Shown here: piece after piece, positions 56,101 to 64,000 of the stretch
Position numbering within the stretch: position 1 is the first letter of the stretch
Layout of the letters: every line of letters starts with the position of its first letter
From: Albula goreensis
Taxonomy: Eukaryota > Chordata > Actinopteri > Albuliformes > Albulidae
Length of the DNA: 64,000 nt
Assembly (NCBI GenBank): GCA_022829145.1
Contig: CM040745.1
Span: forward strand, 30,959,406 to 31,023,405
Direction of reading: 5' to 3'
Made by a program: the position numbers and the translations under genes
Notes under the pieces: generated by a model
What the model saw: only the letters and a program-made list of their open reading frames with translations
Told to the model about the DNA's origin: nothing
Database searches by the model: none

Positions 56101-59100
56101 ACCTATACTTCATCTTGAATTGTTATTTTCAGTGGAATATCTGGCTGGGTCCAGGAATCAGCCGGTGGTGCTGACCTGCATGCTGTCGGAGGTGACTGAA
56201 GACCTGACGCTGGCCTGGCTGAGGATGGAGCGGAACAGCTGGGTTGTGGCCAAACAGAAAGACCTAAGAAAGGGCGCCTCCGCCAGGACACTGAATCTGA
56301 CCCTGGCGAGGGTGAGCGAAGACCAGCTGCAGTGGCAGTGTGTGGTTTTCACACAGGGCATGCTCAGACTGCGAGTCCCTCTTGACCTCACTCTCCCGCC
56401 AGGTGATGCACCTTACCCTTCTGCTGGGTGCCATCCTGCAGTCTTATTCTCTGACACACTCAGAAATAGATTATCAAACACCCTGTCTGCTACCATTGGC
56501 TCCAGCCACATTTAAAATGCATACACCAGCCTGACCTACCATCAGCAATCAGCATCTTCATTCCGAAACACAGGCTCCACCCACTACACAGCTGCACTTA
56601 GACTCCACCCACTACACAGCTGCACTCAGACTCCACCCACTACACAGCTGTACTCAGACTCCACCCACTACCCAGCTGCACTCAGACTCCACCCACTACA
56701 CAGCTGCACTCAGACTCCACCCACTACCCAGCTGCACTCAGGTTCCACCCACTACACAGCTGCACTCAGACTCCACCCACTACCCAGCTGCACTCAGGTT
56801 CCACCCACTACACAGCTGCACTCAGACTCCACCCACTACACAGCTGCACTCAGGCTCCACCCACTACACAGCTGCACTCAGACTCCACCCACTACACAGC
56901 TGCACTCAGACTCCACCCACTACACAGCTGCACTCAGACTCCACCCACTACCCAGCTGCACTCAGGTTCCACCCACTACACAGCTGCACTGCACAGCTAT
57001 ATATTTTTCACTTTATATGCACACCAACTATGTAGGAAAGGCCTTAATTGAGTTCAGAGAGGCATCCTGAGGTGTGTGTTCTTGTGTTTGTCCTCAGGGA
57101 GCAACCTGGTCGCAGTGATCACAGTGGTGTGTGTGGCAGCAGTGTGTGTTGCGATACTGATTGGTGCATTGGTGTTTTGCTGCAGGAGAAGGACAGCAGC
57201 AGGTACCTCATGACCACACGGCCCCATAACAGATGTTTCTGTTAGCACCACCCACACCTCTCAAAGCAAACAATCAATCACTCACCCCACCCTAAAGTTT
57301 ACTCAAATAACTCGGTCTTCCACAGCTAAGAGTGCAGCATCAGACATAGGAAATGACACGGGGAACCAGACCAACTGCATCTACCATGACATCACTGGTC
57401 TGCAGGAAGAGGAAGGTAAGCTTGGATCTGTGAAGTGTCAAAGACAGTTTATCACTGTGGTGAAGCTAAGCATTAAGTAGTGCAATTACAAGAAAGAAGG
57501 TCTAGCCTTCACAACCAGCAATACAATGCTTGTGCTTATTATTAGTTCAGCAAAAACAGCTAAGTCGTAAAATTCAGTCATGAGTCATTGCATGCTGCTT
57601 TCAGTACCAGATCCTACCTGCGTATAAGAGGAAGTCAGAGTAAACAGATCACTTTCATTCTGAAACAGCACCCACAACTTCAGGACAGAGCCACAAGACA
57701 CCACCCACTGGTCACCAGTGTTGCCCTGTAAGGTTATAACGCACTACCTGTAACTTCAGGAAACACAGAGCTAAGAATGCCTATCAGGTTGCTCTGTTGT
57801 TTCTGTATCGTTCCTTGCCACATTTGCTATGCTTCCATTGTTTTCAGTGGGGGCTGCAGCTGAAGCTGAAAAAAACTTTGTAAAGTAAAGCTGTCCTGTA
57901 GCTGTTTTGCTGCAGGAGAAGGACAGCAGCAGGCCACACAGCTCCCTAACAGAGGTTTCTAGCTCCACCTACACCTCTCAGCAAAACACCAACCCCATCA
58001 CCCCTCAAAGCAAACCATCAATCACTCACCCCACCCTAAAGTTTACTCAGATACCTTGGTCTCCCACAGCCAAGAGTGCAGCACCAGACACAGGAAATGA
58101 CACGGGGAACCAGACCAACTGCATCTACCATGACATCACTGGTCTGCAGGAAAGGGAAGGTGAGCTGAGACATCCCAAACAAATGCACCAGTGAAGTTTC
58201 AAAGACAGTTTACCACTGTTCAGCATTGACTAATACAATTAAAGAAAGTCCAGCCTTCACAACCAGGACACGCTTATTATTCTTAGTTCAGCAAAAAACA
58301 ATAAAGTAGTAAAAGTACAGTCATAAAATAAATATTTAATTTCAGATATTTTATGCTGTTTTCAGAACCAGAGCCAATCTGCATATTAGATGAAGTCAGA
58401 GTAAACAGACCACTTTCATTCTGAAACAGCGGCCACAACTTCAGGACAGAGCCACAAGACACCACCCACTGGTCACCAGTGCTGCCCAATAAGTTACATT
58501 TTCTGCCCCTGTCTAGTGTGTGTTCTTGGCTTTCTGCTTTTGTATTTTCACAAATGGAATCATGCTATCGTAGTGCCACATTACATGCCCAAGACTGTGG
58601 TTATGTCAGTGTAATTTCACTCGACTTGCTGAGACGTAACTCAGCTCGCCTGTGGGTGTGGAGCTGTGAAGTACTCTGATGAGAGGTGAGTAGTTAGGAG
58701 GACTGATCTCCTCAGATAGCACAGCAGGAAATGCTACTACTACTACTACAATGGAAGTAAAATGACAGAGAGAGTGAGGCCTATCTTAGGCACAGTGCAA
58801 AGTTCAGCTGTATGAGGCATGTAAGAGATTTGTATGGCTTACATATATGTATGAGTGCGATGCTGTATTTATTGTTAACACTGACTGTTATATTCCTCTC
58901 ATTAGGAGCCATGGACTCCCAGGTTGCAGAGGAAGACACTGAAGTCCATTACTCCACATTTTCACTGGGAAGTTCCAGAACAGGTACTGTAAAAAGATCT
59001 GGGATAGGTAACGATACTGTCCTTTAAATTTCCTCCTCAGCCTGAGCTTCTTCCTCTGTTAGGGGTCAAAGTTTTAATTATGCATTTGAAATTATGTACT

Positions 59101-59587
59101 TAATTTCAGATTTCAAAACCCCATCGTTGTATTTTCAGCTATATGTCACATTCCATTGTTTGAAAATAGTACGACACTATGATCCTTCTTTTTAAAGTTA
59201 CTGGAGTAAAATTCATTTTAATTCATTTGTTGGTATTTTGCCTTTTTAGATCCAAAGAGGACACAGAACCATTCTAAAAGAGTCTATGTAAGTACTGTGT
59301 ACTGTATGCAATGTATAGTTGTGAATGGATATGCTGGCATACCATATAAATGTGTAACAATATGCTATGAAAGACAGCAAAAGATGTGAGCCATCTTAGA
59401 TACCATAGATATAGTGTTCATATTGTATTCCTCTGAAGAATAGAAGGTCAGGTGGATCCACTGTTTAATTATTGTCTTTCACTTATAATGTACCTGCTAA
59501 AATGTATGAATTTTGTGTTTTGTGTGCCTTGGTTTCCAGGAAGAAGAGACTGATGATGTTGTCTACTCTGCCCTTAACATGACTTGA
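53137..59587 (+). CDS. Inhibitory-type immunoglobulin-superfamily receptor, four Ig domains, ITIM tail; frameshifted as written
   Basis: Exons: 53137-53224 (signal peptide, Kozak ACCATGG), 53470-53784 (Ig1), 54914-55177 (Ig2), 55519-55852 (Ig3), 56133-56402 (Ig4), 57098-57202 (transmembrane), 57326-57415 and 58070-58159 (tail exon and its duplicate), 58906-58983, 59250-59287, 59540-59587. The signal and Ig exons start or end in phase 1, as usual for Ig genes. The membrane helix (LVAVITVV...ALVFCC) is followed by RRR. The tail has NCIYHDITGL twice, EVHYSTFSL and DVVYSALNM; the last two fit the ITIM pattern V-x-Y-x-x-L/F. By family knowledge, phosphorylated ITIMs recruit SH2 phosphatases and dampen leukocyte signalling. 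Ig3 contains an apparent extra base near 55790-55791; as written the frame stops at 55811, after 319 residues. Without it the chain would be about 572 residues. I cannot name an orthologue. Confidence 0.75.
55431..55452. repeat. (GT)n microsatellite between Ig2 and Ig3 exons
   Basis: Eleven GT units in the intron before the third Ig exon. Confidence 0.9.
56572..56996. repeat. 28-bp minisatellite in the receptor gene
   Basis: About fifteen copies of a 28-bp unit (CTCCACCCACTACACAGCTG plus CACTCAGA) fill most of the intron between the Ig4 exon and the transmembrane exon. Variants alternate ACACAG with ACCCAG and GACTCC with GGTTCC, in a pattern suggesting higher-order duplication of pairs of units. 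Confidence 0.95.
57172..57735 (+). repeat. Tandem segmental duplication, copy A
   Basis: This copy runs from within the transmembrane exon (TGTTTTGCTGCAGGAGAAGG) through the tail exon 57326-57415 to the downstream GGTCACCAGTG motif. It matches copy B at 57904-58497 closely, including intron sequence. Confidence 0.92.
57904..58497 (+). repeat. Tandem segmental duplication, copy B
   Basis: This copy repeats the 3' part of the transmembrane exon, but the donor GTACCT there reads GCCACA, so that exon piece should not splice. The tail exon copy 58070-58159 keeps acceptor, frame and donor (90 bp, phase 1-1). Small insertions make B about 30 bp longer than A; about 170 bp of unrelated or diverged sequence separates the copies. 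Confidence 0.92.
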
Positions 59588-60168
59588 AACATACTGCTTT
59601 CATGTAGAACTCAAACAAATTTTTTATTATTATTATTACCAGTGACAATATTAAAAATGCAGAAATGTAATCTAATCGTAGAATCTCAGGGATCTGACCT
59701 CTCAGTGTTGTGAAAATGTATGGAATTTCTGACAGTTTTTAAAAAAATTAATATCTATATATACCATGTATAAATATTGTTTTTTGGTATTGTCAGCTAC
59801 CAATATGTATGCGTATTTAAGATCTGTGTTTATGTTTATCAATAGAAATTCCTGCCACTAGTTTGATTGTTGGTAGGTACTCTCACTTTGTAGCTACAAA
59901 AATCCAGCCGGTAGTAGGAGTCCCTGTCAGCTATTCGCTGTCACATTGCTTGAATATGCATGGATGTTGGTAAGTGTGATATACTTTCCAGTATATCTCT
60001 CCACAAAACAGGAATATGCAAGAAAACTGTTTGAAAAAAGGGCTTGAATACTTTGCTTTAAAATGTCTTAACAGGATGAGCCACCCAGCAGTACTATATT
60101 TTTATATAGATTCTTAATATATATTTACCTATGTTTATTCTTTTATTTGATATAAGAGATTGTCTGAT

Positions 60169-60174
60169 AATAAA
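60169..60174 (+). other. Polyadenylation signal of the Ig receptor gene
   Basis: AATAAA lies 582 bases after the receptor stop codon, and is the first canonical signal after it on the plus strand. Confidence 0.65.
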
Positions 60175-60235
60175 CTCATTTTAAATCAACAAGTAAAGCA
60201 GTGATGTGCGTAGCTCTTCATTATTATTCTCCTGT

Positions 60236-60335
60236 GGTTCCCAAACAATGGGATGGGACCCGCTGGTGGGTTGCTCAATAAGATGAGATGAATTATAAGA
60301 TGCTAAATGAAATTGGCACGCTAAGTTTAGGAACC
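60236..60335. mobile_element. Possible MITE-like inverted-repeat element
   Basis: GGTTCCCAAAC at 60236-60246 and GTTTAGGAACC at 60325-60335 are inverted repeats with one mismatch, bounding about 100 bp with GGGACCCGCTGGTGGGTTGC inside. A short hAT-like nonautonomous element is plausible; no clear target duplication is seen. Confidence 0.4.
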
Positions 60336-63300
60336 CCACTGTGCTGTTCATTGTTATATATGACCAGTAGATGGCAGTATTGAATAGGGGATAAATAAAA
60401 AGGTGAAACCCAAAGAAAGGAAAAAAGACTTTGTTAAACTCCTTTTGTAGTCTGGGATGACATGGTTGTGAACAGCAACTGTGAAATATATTTAAAATCT
60501 CAATAGAAGGTGCTGGAACATATTAAATGTAATTCCACCTTTTTAAGAATGTCCCTTTTGACTGACAGGTGAAGAATAGTCCTTTTCAGAAGCTCAAGGT
60601 TCTGCTTTTTGTACAGCTGTGTGCGTAAGTGTATGTGCGTGTGTGAGTGTGTGTGTATCCACACTGTGAGTGCGTCTCTGTGTGTGCAAGGTTTATTGTG
60701 CAAAGGCTTCTGAAAATGGATTTGTTCTTAAAGAATGTGAAAGTGGGGAAAAGGACAAAAAATGTTTTGTTGTTTTATGAATACAGTCTATATAGACCAT
60801 TTGACAGATGGGGATGGAGCAAGGGGTGGTGGGGGGAGTGGGATGGGGGGGCAGAAGGAGGCTGAAATTCAAAGATTTTCAAGGACGACACATGGTCTGT
60901 TTCACACTCCTCTGGTCCCCTAAATTGTAAGGCTGGTAATCACAAGGCTGGCGATAGCAGCTTAAGAGTGACAGCAGCTATTATCTTTTGGTTTATGTGT
61001 TCTGCCAAACAAAGCGAGCGAGATGCACCTGCTTTCTTTTCCCTTTATGAAACGATCTTGACGTCTATATCGGTCTAAAATAGGCAGATGGTTTAGTAGC
61101 TGTCTGTTTTAACATTTTCATCAAGGCCATCACACAAACACATACACATTCAACCACATATATGGACACGTACTCACTCGCACACACATGCATGTACATG
61201 CGCATAGATGTACACAAGACAAAAAACACACGTACACAAATGCCATAGTAATTTTCTGTTCCTAAAGATACGTTGTCTCTCAACAAAGTACAGCATAACC
61301 TGTATGGCATTGTTATGTTTCATGTTTGTTTACATGTAGATATTGCTGTTGTTGTCTGAGAAATTATTAGAATGTACTGTAAAACACACATCATTGTGTC
61401 TCATTGTATTGCATTACATTGGGGATTTCCATGTTCTAATGACTCACTTGTCTTTCTCATCTTTTCCTGACTATGAAGCAAGGTGATCATTTGGATTATT
61501 CTTCCTAGCTGCTTTATCTGAGGACAGACACCACTAGATCTGGACTTAGGTATCTCTAGAAATGAGGATTGACTGATGTGGATTTACAGTGAAGCTCAGC
61601 AATGTTTTTTCCACACTGGGAGCTGTGGATGACTAGAACAGTTGGTCCAGTCATGTAGCACAAATAGTCACCTAATATAATTATTATACCCTAACTCTAA
61701 CTCCTGGTCCTGTCTACAGAACATGTGACATTCAGGGAACCTCACTAGCCACAAGAACATTACATATATCACAAATTACCAAAACAAATGAAGAATTAAC
61801 ATAGACCTGGTCACTTGGAAGCCCACTCTGTTTTGCTGCAGGAAACATTCCTCCAAATGAGGTAATGAGCTTATTAAAGGTTAATTATGACCATCATGAA
61901 AATAAATGGGCAGTAAGTTGAAAAAATATCTCAACAGGTTGGCTGGTCCTGCTGTTGTTTATAACATAATTTAAAACACAAGGATCATTCCAGAACCTTC
62001 ACAATGAATACTTTTCAAAGATATTTCAACCAAATGACAGTTAGTTGTTCAGCGACTCTTTTGGAGCTAAAAAAAAAAGAGAAAGAAGTATGATTTCTGA
62101 TCATTTTTAACCTGAAATATAACACCCACACTGATCATCGTATGTGTGATATATGTTCTGTCTTCTTAAGCTCCATGTACAGTATGTGTCTCTTCCCACT
62201 CAGCTCTGCTCACGTACCCATGGATGACTGTTTTTATTCTTTTCCCTACCATCCTTCCCGCCTCTCTGTCAGTCTCTTTGCAGATTCTTCGACAGATGTC
62301 ACTGGTGAAAAGGACGCTCTCAATTGATTTTGGTGGCAGCTCTTGGACGGGTATCTATTATGCGGATGGGATCAGAGCTGCATGTGTTAGTGCATACAGA
62401 TTTGTGTTCACGTTCCTATGTGGGATCATGGCACATTCATGCATTTATTTGTGTGAATGTGTCTTACGACAAAGGCGTATGTGTGATTTTGGGACAGTAT
62501 ATGAGACTGTGCATTTGTGTATGTATATATACACACATGTACATACATATATATGAACATATGTGTATATAAGTTTTGGGTGTGTGTGTGTGTGTGTTGC
62601 AGACGGCTTGCATCGCCCCGGTAGCTGACCTTTGCTAATTTGATTTGAGAATGGAAGCTATCAGCAGCGGACGTGGGAGGGAGGCTGATGGAGAGAGAGA
62701 AGCATTAAAACCTGCATGGTTCTCTCATCTGATAATATCCAGCCCAGCAGAACAACACCGAAACAAACAGCAACGGCCACGTCAACCGCAAGCATAATGC
62801 CATTAGTGCTGTTCTCTACTTATCATCATCTTAATTAGGAGAAATGCTTTCCCTTCTCTTCTCAATGACAAACTCTAATCTCTTTAGTATTAGTTTTCCA
62901 GTTTTTCCTCAATCACGTGAACACTAGAAAGTAATGTGGAGGTTATGGGCTTGTAAAAGCTTTTTTTATATTGAGAAATGAATTAAATGTGGCAGTCTCA
63001 TATATTGCATCCCTTCATACAATGCATCCTAAATGTATTGGTACTTGCATGATACTAAAATAGTAGGAACGGTGTTAGCACAGGGTAACATTAATATAGG
63101 TACCTCTTAGTGTAAAGTACCAACTGTTGAAATAAAAGTTTTTGTGTTGAGTAACTGTCAGTACTTACCATTTCTGATTTCTGTGCAATTTGACTGCTGT
63201 AACAAACAGTTTGCAATCACACTTATATGATATGTGCATTGAACTACAGTAAGTTGTACTTCAGGACTAGGACAGTGTAACTACACACTTGCTGCTTTCA

Positions 63301-64000
63301 GATACACACTGAAAAACATATTATTCAACTGAAAAAACATATATTTCTATTAAAAACAGATAAATGTTAAAACACAGTTTCAGGCATTTACAACAATAGT
63401 TTATCCATCAGAAGATCCTATTTATAAATCTATAGCCTATGAATTGAAAGGTGTCTTCCATGATAAACCCTCTCATGGGCTAACGCTGCTGTCCTCTCGT
63501 GCAGTAATCGGCATTACCAGGGAAAACAGTAACATCACCAGCGGCGGCTCAGAGCATGAAATAAAAGAGACAAAATTTCAACCTCCTAAGCCACTATTGG
63601 CTTATTGACTTCCTTTCATTTGGGTATTGGCCTCCAACTTCAAAGAGTGCTATGTGGGACCAGAGACCCTGGAGAGCTGAAATTGTCATTTCAGATGAAT
63701 ACTCTAAAGGCAAGAAAGGAAATGTTGAGAGCTTCCTTTATGGGGGGTTATATCCTTTCCCTCCAGTTTAATTGACAAGAGCAGCAGATATGTTGCTGCA
63801 CTTTGCACCCTCTGAAATACGAGTTGCTGTATTTCCATGTGCTGTTGCACAAGCCCCGTTCTGAGTGTGTTATCACAAAGATTGGATGTCAACAAGCTCT
63901 TTGATACACATGGAAATCAGGAATGTAGAGACAGACAGCAGCACAACACAAAATCATTTGTTCCTCCGGTTAATACCCTCTACTAATAGATGCCTATACA
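60336..64000. other. Intergenic DNA, no gene seen
   Basis: Contains short GT and CA tracts (60612-60660, 61130-61240, 62581-62597) and no recognisable exon set. Blocks at about 62600-62830 and 63470-63620 are GC-richer and may be conserved noncoding sequence. Confidence 0.45.

Overview
The window is nuclear DNA of a ray-finned (teleost-type) fish. Genes have short exons and long AT-rich introns with GT/AG junctions. The encoded proteins are vertebrate, and Tc1-type transposons, tRNA-derived SINE pieces and CA/GT/CT/GA microsatellites are scattered through it. I see no bacterial-style operon, CRISPR array, tRNA, rRNA or retroviral gene. The species cannot be fixed from this window.

Left part (1-24 kb) carries three recognisable genes. 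parp4 (vault poly-ADP-ribose polymerase) lies on the minus strand and runs off the left edge; 15 coding exons from the start codon to the VIT domain are present. dnali1 (inner-arm dynein light intermediate chain p28) is divergent to it on the plus strand and complete in six exons. ramp1 (receptor activity-modifying protein 1) follows on the plus strand in three coding exons. About 2.25 kb separates the parp4 and dnali1 start codons; this interval also holds a possible two-exon small gene on the minus strand.

Middle part (24-53 kb) is a gene-poor interval. It contains two decayed Tc1-type transposons (34.0-35.3 kb and 41.2-42.6 kb), SINE and other repeat remnants, several microsatellites, and GC-richer islands that could be conserved regulatory elements. 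A small CpG-containing patch followed by a possible 37-bp first coding exon (45.0-45.8 kb) may be the start of an unidentified gene.

Right part (53.1-59.6 kb) holds the most interesting locus: a multi-exon immunoglobulin-superfamily receptor that I cannot assign to a named family. It has a signal peptide, four Ig-like exons, a transmembrane exon and a cytoplasmic tail with ITIM-like tyrosine motifs, so it looks like an inhibitory leukocyte receptor. Three oddities stand out. The first Ig domain lacks both canonical cysteines. The third Ig exon carries an apparent one-base frameshift that, as written, would leave a secreted fragment. The tail exon has been duplicated in tandem. After its poly(A) signal, 60-64 kb shows only repeats and possible noncoding conserved sequence.
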